A stretch of DNA of 64,000 nt from Streptomyces sp. NBC_01335. GTDB lineage: Bacteria > Actinomycetota > Actinomycetes > Streptomycetales > Streptomycetaceae. How positions within the stretch are numbered: the stretch's first letter is position 1; every line of letters starts with the position of its first letter. The translations under genes and the position numbers were made by a program. This document shows, piece by piece, positions 1 through 7,863 of the stretch. The notes beneath the pieces are model-generated. The model did no database searches and had not been told where the DNA came from. It was given only the letters and a program-made list of their open reading frames with translations. The stretch lies in NCBI RefSeq assembly GCF_035953295.1, contig NZ_CP108370.1, positions 4,183,001-4,247,000 on the forward strand, in the 5' to 3' direction.

Positions 1-906
1 TCGCCGTCGGCAGTACGGCGGGCGTACTGGACAATGACCACGATATTTACCAGCTTGGTACTGTTTCGGGCGACTCCGTAGTACTCGAGCCTCCCTCCGC
101 TCTTCCTGGGGGTCGGGCAGGAGCGCGAGTCGTTCGAGGGCGGCGGCTATCTCGCCGGTCCAGGGTCAGTGCTCGGAGAGGCGGAGGATCCTGCGCCGGC
201 CGGTGGTGACGAGTTGCCCGGCCGTGGAGAACAGGCGAAACCGCAGGCGGCGGAGTTCCGGAGCCTCGCCCGGCCGGTCAGGGCGAGCATGGGCATCCAG
301 GCCAGCAGGTCGAGAGCGATCTGTACGATCTCGAGCCAGACCCTGTTCTGCGCGGTGTGGTGCAGAGGCAGGTTTCGCAGGCCGGTGGCCCGCGCGGCCC
401 GGATGCGGTCCTCGGCCCGTGCCCGGAGCCGGTGACGGAGTTCGAGCTCGGTGATCGGTTGGTCGGGGGTGTTGGTCGCGAAGCAGGTGATCCGCATGCC
501 GTCGGCGTCCGTGATCCTCAACTGGGCGCCCGGGTGGGGTCGTTCCCTGTGGACGATCAGTCGCATGCCCTTGGGCCAGCCGTGAAGGACGTCGCCGGTG
601 AGTTCGGCGACCCAGGCGCCCTCGCGGATCTCACCGTCAGCCTCGACGGCCGGGGACCAGGCCGGGGCCGGAACCTTCAGCACATGCTGGTGGACCTGCT
701 CGGTGACCGTCATGCCGACCGAATACGACAGCCATCGTCCTCGTCTGGCAAGCCAGGACACGAAGTCGTGGGTGCCGCCGGCGGAGTCCGTGCGGATCAG
801 GGTCTGCCGCCCACGCCGATAGCGCTTGGGCAGCTGGGCCAGGGCCAGTTGGGCGATGGTGATGTGGTCGGCTGCGGTGTTCGAGCCCGCGTTTCCGGGG
901 CTGTCC
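1..906 (-). pseudogene. IS1380-type transposase remnant, 5'-truncated, frameshifted, with a stop
   Basis: The minus-strand reading matches the C-terminal half of IS1380-family DDE transposases: it begins at a PGNAGSNTA segment (about position 905) and runs through the RTDSAGGTHDFVSWL catalytic block. Around 280 the frame changes: the family's FRLFSTAGQLVTTGRRR segment continues in another frame. Near 165 a TGA interrupts an otherwise good LSEH-PWTGEIAAALERL segment. The N-terminal half and both terminal inverted repeats are absent, so the element cannot be active. The remnant lies on the 3' side of the adjacent tRNA-Gly gene. The family call rests on recognition of conserved segments; the exact 3' end is uncertain and may lie outside the window. 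Confidence 0.8.
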
Positions 907-1039
907 ACTTCACAGGGATGACCGGGTGAGGGACGCAAGGGCTTTCGTCGCCAGGAGCGTTCTCGGCACCGGTCGGCGAGAGACCCTCATGGCACGCGGA
1001 GGGCACACCGCCGCCCGCCAGCTGGTCTAGACAACAAGA

Positions 1040-1066
1040 AAGGCCCCGGTCATTGACCTGGGCCTT
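1040..1066 (-). terminator. Terminator of the tRNA-Gly gene
   Basis: On the minus strand, immediately 3' of the tRNA, AAGGCCC pairs with GGGCCTT around an inner GGTC/GACC stem, and the hairpin is followed by a T-containing run (CTTGTTGT). This is a typical Rho-independent terminator. Confidence 0.7.
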
Positions 1067-1071
1067 CTTCG

Positions 1072-1145
1072 TGGAGCGGGTGACGAGAATCGAACTCGCG
1101 CTCTGAGCTTGGGAAGCTCATGTTCTACCATTAAACTACACCCGC
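1072..1145 (-). tRNA. tRNA-Gly (anticodon CCC)
   Basis: The minus strand folds into a full cloverleaf. The acceptor stem is GCGGGTG/CACCCGC with discriminator T, and the 3' CCA is encoded. The anticodon stem TGAGC/GCTCA encloses loop TTCCCAA, giving anticodon CCC, which reads GGG codons. The T-arm carries the GTTCGATTC loop. The 3' end points to the transposase remnant, and tRNA 3' ends are common attachment sites for actinobacterial integrative elements. Confidence 0.93.
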
Positions 1146-1476
1146 AGCGCGCACCGATGATCGGCTGTGCATGCTCGCACACTGTACCCCATGGCAGGGC
1201 CCCGGCGAATTCGTCGCGGGTCCTTTCTGTGTTTCGGGGGACTTGTCGGGGTGTGGGGTGGGAGGGGTACGGGTGCGGGGTTGACGGGGGTGCGGTGGGC
1301 GGGAGTTGGGGGCGTAGGTTGGAGTGGAGCGCGTGTGGAACCGCCGTCGAACCGCCGCGGAACGGCTGTGGAACAGGGTGCGGAGCGGTGGGTGGTGCGG
1401 CGTGTGGAGTGGGTCCTGTTCATCCCCTAATGTGTGGCTTTCTCGTTCGAGGCCGGTTGGTTGGGGAAGGGACTTG
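1146..1476. other. Non-coding stretch, low-complexity G-rich
   Basis: No convincing gene is seen between the tRNA 5' end and the next small CDS. Several overlapping open frames here are GC-driven shadows. The stretch has irregular repeats of a GGAACCGCCG-like word around 1330-1380. It must hold the tRNA promoter (minus) and the promoter of the 77-aa gene (plus), neither of which could be pinned down. Confidence 0.5.
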
Positions 1477-1710
1477 ATGGAGTCGTTGAAGGCAGTGGAG
1501 TCGCCGGCGAAGGCTGAGTCGCCGATCAAGGCTGTGGAGTCGGTGGTGGAGCGCACCGTCGTCCGGTGTGCGGAGGGGCATGTGTTCGCCACCTCGTCGT
1601 TTCCGATGCAGCAGCTCGGGCCGGACCGGATCGGGCCCGGGCGGCTGATCCGGTGCCCGCGGTGCGCGCGGCTGAGGAGCTCGGTGCCGGTGGTGCCTGC
1701 CAGGCGGTAG
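1477..1710 (+). CDS. Small zinc-ribbon-like hypothetical protein
   Basis: This 77-aa ORF starts at ATG 1477 behind a GGGGAAGGG ribosome site. After a Lys/Glu-Ser-rich N-terminus of about 28 residues it has a compact region with VRCAEGHVF and, some 30 residues later, LIRCPRCARL. That spacing of one Cys and a CxxC pair, plus a His, resembles a small zinc ribbon, but only three Cys are present. It lies upstream of dcd on the same strand. No function can be assigned. The long upstream in-frame extension to 1324 lacks protein-like composition and was not used. Confidence 0.55.
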   Translation: MESLKAVESPAKAESPIKAVESVVERTVVRCAEGHVFATSSFPMQQLGPDRIGPGRLIRCPRCARLRSSVPVVPARR

Positions 1711-1792
1711 CCGGAAGAAGCGGTAGCGGTGGTCGAGAGCGGTGACCGGAAGCGGCAGCAGTAGCCGAGAGCGGTAGCCGAGAGGGGTACTG
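1706..1792. repeat. Degenerate short repeats upstream of dcd
   Basis: The spacer between the small ORF and dcd carries irregular copies of a 12-15 bp word of the type AGCGGTAGCCGAGAG (with variants GGTGACCGGAAGCGG and GCGGTAGCGGTGGTCG). No gene or clean operator is visible. Confidence 0.5.
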
Positions 1793-1884
1793 GAGGGCGG
1801 CGGAGGCCGTCTTCGGTGGTGAGGGCAGGCGCGCGGGTGCGGTCCGGTTGGGGCGGGCTCGCGCGTTCTGCGTATCCTCGGATC

Positions 1885-2460
1885 GTGCTTCTCTCTGACA
1901 AAGACCTCCGGAACGAGATCGACAGCGGTCGGGTCCGTATCGACCCGTTCGATCCGTCGATGGTTCAGCCTTCGAGCATCGATGTGCGGCTGGACCGCTA
2001 CTTCCGGGTGTTCGAGAACCACCGCTACCCCCACATCGACCCCGCCGTCGAGCAGCCCGACCTGACCCGGACGGTCGAGCCGGAGGGGGACGAGCCGTTC
2101 ATCCTGCACCCCGGTGAGTTCGTGCTCGCGTCGACGTACGAGGTCATCACGCTGCCGGACGACCTGGCCTCGCGGCTGGAGGGGAAGAGCTCGCTCGGGC
2201 GGCTCGGGCTGGTGACGCACTCCACCGCCGGGTTCATCGACCCCGGGTTCTCGGGGCACGTGACGCTGGAGCTTTCGAACCTGGCGACGCTGCCGATAAA
2301 GCTGTGGCCGGGGATGAAGATCGGGCAGCTGTGCATGTTCCGGCTGACCTCGCCGTCGGAGTTCCCCTACGGTTCGGAGCGGTACGGCTCCCGTTACCAG
2401 GGGCAGCGCGGCCCGACGGCCTCGCGTTCGTACCTGAACTTCCACCGGACCCAGGTCTGA
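1885..2460 (+). CDS. dcd: dCTP deaminase (probably bifunctional deaminase/dUTPase)
   Basis: This 191-aa protein is of the usual family length. It starts at GTG 1885 with the conserved [12 protein letters not shown] opening; longer in-frame readings lack conservation. It deaminates dCTP, and actinobacterial homologues also hydrolyse the dUTP formed, giving dUMP for thymidylate synthesis. Visible motifs are [10 protein letters not shown], the [21 protein letters not shown] core and HVTLELSN with the catalytic Glu, then the C-terminal [13 protein letters not shown] that closes over the nucleotide. The HSTAGF segment matches the Dcd-Dut subgroup rather than monofunctional enterobacterial Dcd. A phosphoribosyltransferase gene follows after 59 bp on the same strand. 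Confidence 0.96.
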   Translation: MLLSDKDLRNEIDSGRVRIDPFDPSMVQPSSIDVRLDRYFRVFENHRYPHIDPAVEQPDLTRTVEPEGDEPFILHPGEFVLASTYEVITLPDDLASRLEGKSSLGRLGLVTHSTAGFIDPGFSGHVTLELSNLATLPIKLWPGMKIGQLCMFRLTSPSEFPYGSERYGSRYQGQRGPTASRSYLNFHRTQV

Positions 2461-2519
2461 CAGGCAGCAGCAGGACCCAGCAGTAGTACTCAGGTCTGAC
2501 ACGCACGAAGGACACCGAG

Positions 2520-3032
2520 GTGACGGGCATGGCAGCTGCCGAGGACCGGGAGAACCTGACCTACGAGGGGTTCGGGCTCGCCGTGCGCGAGCTCGCCCAG
2601 GCGGTCGCCGACGACGGGTTCGAGCCCGACGTGGTGCTGAGCATCGCGCGGGGCGGTGTGTTCGTGGCCGGTGGTCTGGCGTACGCGCTGGACTGCAAGA
2701 ACATCCACCTGGTGAACGTGGAGTTCTACACCGGCGTGGGCACCACCCTGGAGATGCCGGTCATGCTGGCGCCCGTCCCGAACGTCGTGGACTTCACGCG
2801 CAAGAAGGTCCTGATCGCCGACGACGTCGCCGACACCGGCAGGACGCTGAAGCTGGTCCGCGACTTCTGCCTGGACCACGTCGCCGAGGTGCGCAGCGCG
2901 GTCGTCTACGAGAAGCCGCAGTCGCTCGTGAAGTGCGAGTACGTGTGGAAGAAGACCGACCGGTGGATCAACTTCCCGTGGAGCGTCGAGAAGCCCGTCG
3001 TGCGACGCACGGGACAGGTGCTCGACTCCTGA
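2520..3032 (+). CDS. Phosphoribosyltransferase family protein
   Basis: This 170-aa protein of the PRTase fold carries the PRPP loop VLIADDVADTGRTL (about residues 100-113), preceded by two acidic residues as expected. The N-terminal EPDVVLSIARGGVFVAG is the usual PPi-loop region. It probably acts in purine or pyrimidine base salvage, fitting its place behind dcd, but the hood that sets base specificity is not diagnostic; xanthine/hypoxanthine-type is the closest guess. GTG 2520 lies 7 nt behind GAAGGA; ATG 2529 is the alternative start. A strong terminator follows. Confidence 0.85.
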   Translation: MTGMAAAEDRENLTYEGFGLAVRELAQAVADDGFEPDVVLSIARGGVFVAGGLAYALDCKNIHLVNVEFYTGVGTTLEMPVMLAPVPNVVDFTRKKVLIADDVADTGRTLKLVRDFCLDHVAEVRSAVVYEKPQSLVKCEYVWKKTDRWINFPWSVEKPVVRRTGQVLDS

Positions 3033-3050
3033 AGAGTCGCCCACGCGTGA

Positions 3051-3090
3051 CGAAGGGCCCGGACCGCTGCTGAGCGGTCCGGGCCCTTCG
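3051..3090. terminator. Bidirectional terminator between convergent genes
   Basis: A perfect 18-bp stem (3051-3068 with 3073-3090) encloses a GCTG loop, between the ends of the phosphoribosyltransferase (plus) and the Yip1 protein (minus). It can serve both transcripts. Confidence 0.9.
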
Positions 3091-3108
3091 TCATGCGCGT
3101 GACGCGGC

Positions 3109-4071
3109 TCAGATGGTGCCGAGCTTGAGGATGGAGAGCAGGCCGATCAGCTGGATCGCCGAGGCGCCCAGGGCCTTGGGCCACGGCAGGTCGTGCGACT
3201 TGCTCACCATCGAGGTGAAGAGGGCGCCGGCGGCCAGCAGGGTGATCCAGCCGACGATCTGGACGAACGAGTTCTCGCCGCCCAGGAAGAGGGCGAAGAG
3301 CAGCCGCGGGGCGTCGGTGATCGACATGATCAGCATGGAGAGGCCCACGGTGGGCTGCCAGGCTCCGTCGCCGCCGAGCTGGCGGGCCAGGGTGTGGGTC
3401 ACCGCGCCGAGGACCAGGCCACCGATGACGAAGCCGACGCCGGTGAAGAGGACGTACGGCACGGCGGTGGAGATCGTGGCGTTGATGGCCTCTTCGCGGG
3501 CTTGGTCGAAGCCGAACAGCGCCAGCAGCCCGTAGACGAAGGTGACGATCAGGGCGGGGCCCCAGACGGGGTAGTCCCGCATCTGCCAGAACGTCGCGCC
3601 CGGCCGCATCACGATCCCGGACAGCAGGTCCTTCCAGCCCAGGCGGGGGCCGGCCGGCTGGGCCGGGGCGGTGCCCGCCTGGTAGGTGCCGCCGTCGGTG
3701 TACGGGTCGTCGCCGATGCTGAACGCCTGCGTGTGCCCGGGGTTGTTCGCGTACGGGTCCTGGCGCGGGGGTTCCTGGTACGGGTCGCCGAAGTACTCCG
3801 GCTCGCCGTGCCCGCTTGGCTGCTGCCCGCGTCCGTCGTTGCCGCGGGGCGCGGAGGTGTAGCCGCCGCTGCCGTCGCCGTACGGGGTCGCGCGCGGCGC
3901 GCCGTACTGCGGCGGGGCGGGGTTGCCGCCCGCCTGCGGCCACTGCTGACCGCCGTACGGGGGCTGCGGTGCCTGCCCTCCGTACGACTGCCGCTGCTGC
4001 GGGTGTCGCGCTTGCTGCGGTTGTTGCGGGGTGCGGTTGTCCCGGCCGCGTCCGATCCTGAATCCAGCCAC
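3109..4071 (-). CDS. Yip1-family membrane protein with Gln/Pro/Gly-rich N-terminus
   Basis: The protein is 320 aa. About 150 N-terminal residues are low-complexity cytoplasmic sequence rich in Gln, Pro, Gly and Tyr (PQQ, YGG and PPYG elements). This is followed by five hydrophobic segments typical of the Yip1 domain, beginning at GWKDLLSGIVMRPGATFWQM and ending in GLLSILKLGTI. The function in bacteria is unknown, and the membrane topology is inferred from hydropathy. GTG 4071 is chosen because MAGFRIGRGRDNR begins protein-like sequence; a reading to 4245 would translate the tandem repeats upstream. Confidence 0.8.
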   Translation of the reverse strand: MAGFRIGRGRDNRTPQQPQQARHPQQRQSYGGQAPQPPYGGQQWPQAGGNPAPPQYGAPRATPYGDGSGGYTSAPRGNDGRGQQPSGHGEPEYFGDPYQEPPRQDPYANNPGHTQAFSIGDDPYTDGGTYQAGTAPAQPAGPRLGWKDLLSGIVMRPGATFWQMRDYPVWGPALIVTFVYGLLALFGFDQAREEAINATISTAVPYVLFTGVGFVIGGLVLGAVTHTLARQLGGDGAWQPTVGLSMLIMSITDAPRLLFALFLGGENSFVQIVGWITLLAAGALFTSMVSKSHDLPWPKALGASAIQLIGLLSILKLGTI

Positions 4072-4153
4072 GTGATCGAACGTACCTGGTCCGCGGGGCG
4101 CCCAGTGAGGGAGCGGGGGGACCGGGACGGCTTTGCGGCTGAGCTGTGACATC

Positions 4154-4262
4154 CCGTACGGGTTTCCGTACGCCTCCCCGTACGGGTGAATGCGGCCACC
4201 GGTACGGGTGAAGTCGGCCATCGGCACGGGTGAAATCGGACGCACGCACGGGTGAGATCGCG
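4154..4262. repeat. 22-bp tandem repeats upstream of the Yip1 gene
   Basis: ACGGGTGA recurs at 4182, 4204, 4226 and 4248, exactly 22 bp apart. Each copy sits in a similar unit of the form CGGTACGGGTGAAGTCGGCC. A fifth, weaker ACGGGT lies at 4158. The array is upstream of the minus-strand Yip1 gene, so it would lie in its promoter or leader. Spacing of about two helical turns could align protein sites on one DNA face. Confidence 0.75.
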
Positions 4263-4271
4263 GGGTAGTAC

Positions 4272-4320
4272 GCGAGAAGCGGCCGGTCCTGCCCCCGAGG
4301 CAGGTCCGACCGCTTCTCGC
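4272..4320 (-). terminator. Terminator downstream of etfD
   Basis: A long hairpin has outer arms GCGAGAAGCGG and CCGCTTCTCGC and inner GGTCCTGCC/GGCAGGTCC arms around a CCCGA loop. It lies 50 bp past the etfD stop. Confidence 0.85.
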
Positions 4321-4372
4321 TGTGCGGGTGGTGCGGGTGGTGCGGTGGCGCGTTTCCCCGGTGCGGGGGTGC

Positions 4373-6658
4373 TTACGCGGCCGGTTCCGGTTCGGGCTCC
4401 GGCCGGGGCTCGGGCTCCGGCTCGACGGGCTTCTTCACGGACTCCAGGAGGAGCTGCGAGACGTCGACGACCTGGATGGACTCCTTGGCCTTGCCGTCGT
4501 TCTTCTTGCCGTTGACCGAGTCGGTCAGCATGACGAGGCAGAACGGGCAGGCCGTCGAGACGATGTCCGGGTTGAGGGAGAGGGCCTCGTCGACACGCTC
4601 GTTGTTGATGCGCTTGCCGATCCGCTCCTCCATCCACATCCGCGCGCCGCCGGCGCCGCAGCAGAAGCCGCGCTCCTTGTGACGGTGCATCTCCTCGTTC
4701 CGCAGGCCCGGAACGCTCTTGATGATCTCGCGCGGCGGTGTGTAGACCTTGTTGTGACGGCCCAGGTAGCAGGGGTCGTGGTAGGTGATCAGACCCTCGA
4801 CCGGGGTCACCGGGACGAGCTTGCCCTCGTCCACCAGGTGCTGGAGCAGCTGGGTGTGGTGGATGACCTCGTACTCGCCGCCGAGCTGCGGGTACTCGTT
4901 GGCGATGGTGTTGAAGCAGTGCGGGCAGGTGGCGACGATCTTCTTCGTCGCCTTCGCCTTCTTGGTCGAGTCGTCGTCATCGTCCTCGCCGAACGCCATG
5001 TTCAGCATCGCGACGTTCTCCTGGCCGAGCTGCTGGAAGAGCGGCTCGTTGCCGAGGCGGCGGGCGGAGTCACCGGTGCACTTCTCGTCACCGCCCATGA
5101 TCGCGAACTTCACGCCCGCGATGTGGAGCAGCTCGGCGAAGGCCTTGGTGGTCTTCTTCGCCCGGTCCTCCAGGGCGCCGGCGCAGCCGACCCAGTAGAG
5201 GTAGTCGACTTCGGTGAGGTCCTCGACGTCCTTGCCGACGATCGGGACCTCGAAGTCGACCTCCTTGGTCCACTCGACGCGCTGCTTCTTGGCGAGCCCC
5301 CAGGGGTTGCCCTTCTTCTCCAGGTTCTTGAGCATCGTGCCCGCCTCGGACGGGAACGCGGACTCGATCATCACCTGGTAGCGGCGCATGTCGACGATGT
5401 GGTCGATGTGCTCGATGTCGACCGGGCACTGCTCGACGCAGGCACCGCAGGTGGTGCAGGACCAGAGGACGTCCGGGTCGATGACGCCGCCCGTGGCGAA
5501 GCCACTGTCGGACACAGCCTCGGCGGTGCCGATCAGCGGGCGCTCGGCCTCGGCGAGAGCCGCCGCAGGGACGTCCTTGAGCTGCTCCTCGGTGGCCTTC
5601 TCGTTGCCCTCCGCGTCCTTGCCGCCGCCGGCCAGCAGGTACGGCGCCTTGGCGTGCGCGTGGTCGCGCAGGGACATGATGAGGAGCTTCGGGGAGAGCG
5701 GCTTGCCGGTGTTCCAGGCGGGGCACTGCGACTGGCAGCGGCCGCACTCGGTGCAGGTGGAGAAGTCGAGGATGCCCTTCCAGGAGAACTGCTCGACCTG
5801 GGAGACGCCGAAGACGTCGTCCTCGCCCGGGTCCTCGAAGTCGATCTCCTTGCCGCCGCTGGTCATCGGCTTGAGCTCGCCGAGCGCGACGGCTCCGTCC
5901 GCGTTCCGCTTGAACCAGATGTTCGGGAAGGCGAGGAAGCGGTGCCAGGCGACACCCATGTTGGTGTTGAGCCCGACGGTGATCGCCCAGCCCATGGTGA
6001 CGCCGAGCTTGATCATCGCGGTGAGGTAGACGAGGTTCTGCAGCGTGGAGAGGCTCAGCCCCTTGAACGCGGCGACCAGCGGGTACGAGGCGAAGTACGC
6101 GGCCTCGTAGCCGTCCACGTGGTGCAGGGCGCCCTCGAGTCCGCGCAGGGTCATGATCGCGAGGCCGATGACGAGGATGACCGCCTCGACGAAGTACGCC
6201 TGGCCCATCTTGGAGCCCGCGAAGCGGGACTTGCGGCCCGGGCGGGACGGCAGGTTCAGCTGGCGGATCGCGATGAGGACGAGGATGCCCACCGTGGTCG
6301 CGAGCGCGATGAACTCCGTGTACGCCTCGTACGGCAGCCAGCCGCCGAGGACCGGGAGCACCCAGTCGGCCTTGAACAGCTGTCCGTAGGCCGTGAGGAT
6401 GGTCAGGCCCAGGGTCAGGAAGCCGACGGCGACGAACCAGTGCGCGACGCCGACGATGCCCCACCGGTTCATCCGGGTGTGGCCGACGAACTCCTTGGCC
6501 AGGGTGATCGTGCGGTTCTTGGGGTTGTCGGTGCGGCTGCCCGCGGGGACCGGCTGTCCGAGGCGGACGAACCGGTAGATCTGCGCGACGGCTCGGGAAA
6601 TGAGCGCAACGCCGACCACGGTCAGCACCAGCGACACGATGATCGCGGCGAGTTGCAT
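4373..6658 (-). CDS. etfD: Membrane Fe-S oxidoreductase (EtfD-like, electron-transfer-flavoprotein oxidase)
   Basis: The protein is 761 aa. Residues 1-230 hold several membrane helices of the NarI/heme-b type with conserved His. Two [4Fe-4S] motifs follow: CTECGRCQSQCP (302-313) and CTTCGACVEQCP (401-412). The C-terminal half has two CCG-type cluster domains (GCAGA at 492; HDPCYLGRHN near 628; CCGAGG at 666; CPFC near 704). The C-terminus is a Pro-Glu repeat tail. In mycobacteria the homologous protein passes electrons from acyl-CoA dehydrogenases via EtfBA to the quinone pool in fatty-acid oxidation, and it also lies near dnaK. The start is ATG 6658 behind GAGGAG. The etfD assignment is by domain architecture and context. 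Confidence 0.88.
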   Translation of the reverse strand: MQLAAIIVSLVLTVVGVALISRAVAQIYRFVRLGQPVPAGSRTDNPKNRTITLAKEFVGHTRMNRWGIVGVAHWFVAVGFLTLGLTILTAYGQLFKADWVLPVLGGWLPYEAYTEFIALATTVGILVLIAIRQLNLPSRPGRKSRFAGSKMGQAYFVEAVILVIGLAIMTLRGLEGALHHVDGYEAAYFASYPLVAAFKGLSLSTLQNLVYLTAMIKLGVTMGWAITVGLNTNMGVAWHRFLAFPNIWFKRNADGAVALGELKPMTSGGKEIDFEDPGEDDVFGVSQVEQFSWKGILDFSTCTECGRCQSQCPAWNTGKPLSPKLLIMSLRDHAHAKAPYLLAGGGKDAEGNEKATEEQLKDVPAAALAEAERPLIGTAEAVSDSGFATGGVIDPDVLWSCTTCGACVEQCPVDIEHIDHIVDMRRYQVMIESAFPSEAGTMLKNLEKKGNPWGLAKKQRVEWTKEVDFEVPIVGKDVEDLTEVDYLYWVGCAGALEDRAKKTTKAFAELLHIAGVKFAIMGGDEKCTGDSARRLGNEPLFQQLGQENVAMLNMAFGEDDDDDSTKKAKATKKIVATCPHCFNTIANEYPQLGGEYEVIHHTQLLQHLVDEGKLVPVTPVEGLITYHDPCYLGRHNKVYTPPREIIKSVPGLRNEEMHRHKERGFCCGAGGARMWMEERIGKRINNERVDEALSLNPDIVSTACPFCLVMLTDSVNGKKNDGKAKESIQVVDVSQLLLESVKKPVEPEPEPRPEPEPEPAA

Positions 6659-6697
6659 GTAGGGGCTCCTCGGGCCTGCGAGGGTGGGATTTTTGAC

Positions 6698-6716
6698 ACT
6701 ACTAAGCAGTAACTTA
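6698..6716. promoter_or_regulatory. AT-rich imperfect inverted repeat upstream of etfD
   Basis: The 83-bp gap upstream of etfD is unusually AT-rich for this DNA. It contains TACT-AAGC-AGTA (6700-6711) within ACTACTAAGCAGTAACTT. The position fits an operator or promoter region, but the arms are short, so this is only a candidate. Confidence 0.3.
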
Positions 6717-6741
6717 ATCAGTCTGTGCTGACCCTATCCAC

Positions 6742-7488
6742 TTATTCCAGTGGGCTGTAGCCGGGCAGGCGGTGATCTGTGTCGCTCAGGCCACCCTTGG
6801 CCCGTCGGGTCATTCCGCGGAGGGTCGCGCGCACAGGAGTGTGCACGGATTCCGCCAGGATTGCCAGATCGAGCCCGATTCGCTGGATTTCGGTACGACT
6901 CCGGGCCAGGGTCTGGGCGTAGTGCAGGTCGAGCAGCGCCGTCTCGTCCCAGGGCATCCGGGACCGGGCGCGCACCTGTGCGAGCCCGGTCAGCCCGGGG
7001 CGCAGCTCCAGCCGCCAGCGGCGCGGCCCGCCGTCCAGGAGGCGGGGGTCGTCCGGCGCGAGCGGCGCCGGGCCGACGAGCGACAGTTCTCCGCGTACGA
7101 CGTGCACCAGGCGGGAGACCGCGTCGAGCCTCAGCCGCCGGGTGCGCAGCGAACGCAGGACGAACGGGCGCCCGCCGAGTCCGGCGCGGATGCGCCCGTC
7201 GACCACCTTGCGCGGGCCGTGCCGTACGGCGAGGGCGAGGGCGGCGGCCAGCAGCACGGGGGCCGCCAGGAGCAGCAGGACCGACCCGAGGGTCACGTCC
7301 AGGAACCGTTTGGCCCCGCCGGCGGGGGGCAGGGGCAGGTCCGGTGGCCGCTGTACCCCGTCGTCCGGCGGGGTGGTCGCGGGCCTTGGCCGCCACGGTG
7401 CGGGCCGCCTCGGCGGCCGGACCGGATGGAGCGACTGCCACCATGTGCCGCCGCTCTGTCTGTAGCGCCGCTGCCTCGCGTTCCGCAT
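6742..7488 (-). CDS. Bacterial sugar transferase (polyprenyl-phosphate type)
   Basis: This 248-aa protein has the short catalytic form of the WcaJ/PglC-like sugar-phosphate transferases. The family pattern is visible: KRFLDVTLGSV leading into one membrane helix (68-88), then RPFVLRSLR, GELSLVGPAPL and RPGLTGLAQVRAR. Such enzymes load the first sugar phosphate onto undecaprenyl phosphate for surface polysaccharide. Residues 1-58 are Arg/Pro-rich and poorly conserved, so the true start may be later than ATG 7488. No other polysaccharide gene is in the window. It is divergent from dnaK. Confidence 0.8.
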   Translation of the reverse strand: MRNARQRRYRQSGGTWWQSLHPVRPPRRPAPWRPRPATTPPDDGVQRPPDLPLPPAGGAKRFLDVTLGSVLLLLAAPVLLAAALALAVRHGPRKVVDGRIRAGLGGRPFVLRSLRTRRLRLDAVSRLVHVVRGELSLVGPAPLAPDDPRLLDGGPRRWRLELRPGLTGLAQVRARSRMPWDETALLDLHYAQTLARSRTEIQRIGLDLAILAESVHTPVRATLRGMTRRAKGGLSDTDHRLPGYSPLE

Positions 7489-7768
7489 CGCGCCCGCCCG
7501 GGGTTCGGAGTTCGGTGGGGAGCCGGGCCGGTGCGTTTTGACCGGCTCACGGCATTTTGTGACAGAACAATCCCACGGTGCGATGGTGGGACGGGGGGAG
7601 TGGCGCGCGCCGCGTTCTGCGTGTCTCGCCGAGGCGCGCGGCCGGGGTGGAGAGCGGCCGGTCGTGCGACGGGCGGGGCGCGTGGGGGTGTTCGCCCGGG
7701 GCGCGGGAGGAGTGCGTACCCATGCTGAGCTGCGCGTTCGCCGTGTGGCGCCGGATGCCCGCACCTAA

Positions 7769-7789
7769 GTTGAGTCGACATGACTCAGG
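7769..7789. promoter_or_regulatory. HspR operator (HAIR) 1 upstream of dnaK
   Basis: GTTGAGT-N7-ACTCAGG is a near-perfect match to the HAIR consensus CTTGAGT-N7-ACTCAAG bound by HspR. It lies just upstream of the putative -35. Confidence 0.9.
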
Positions 7790-7793
7790 TCTG

Positions 7794-7822
7794 TTGACTC
7801 TTTGGCGGGTGTCATGCATCCT
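7794..7822 (+). promoter_or_regulatory. Putative dnaK promoter
   Basis: TTGACT (7794-7799) and CATCCT (7817-7822), with 17-bp spacing, form a plausible vegetative promoter. It is flanked by HAIR 1 on the upstream side and overlapped by HAIR 2 at the -10, so HspR would block it. Confidence 0.6.
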
Positions 7823-7841
7823 TGAGTCAGATCCGCTCAAG
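7821..7841. promoter_or_regulatory. HspR operator (HAIR) 2 upstream of dnaK
   Basis: CTTGAGT-N7-GCTCAAG has one mismatch to the HAIR consensus. It overlaps the proposed -10 and start region, 22 bp before the dnaK ATG. Confidence 0.92.
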
Positions 7842-7863
7842 TAGTCCTTCAGGAGGAATCGAA

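Larger units (their letters stand above)
7489..7863. promoter_or_regulatory. Divergent regulatory region of the sugar transferase and dnaK
   Basis: No gene is seen in these 375 bp. The right third carries the two HspR sites and the dnaK promoter. The left part should hold the sugar-transferase promoter, but no clear hexamers were recognised. Confidence 0.6.

Noticed and set aside
1..906. Intact insertion sequence
   Set aside because: The N-terminal half, frame continuity and terminal inverted repeats are all missing.
4322..6712. Long plus-strand frame antisense to etfD
   Set aside because: Leu/Val/Asp/Arg-rich shadow typical of the complement of a GC-rich gene; no motifs.
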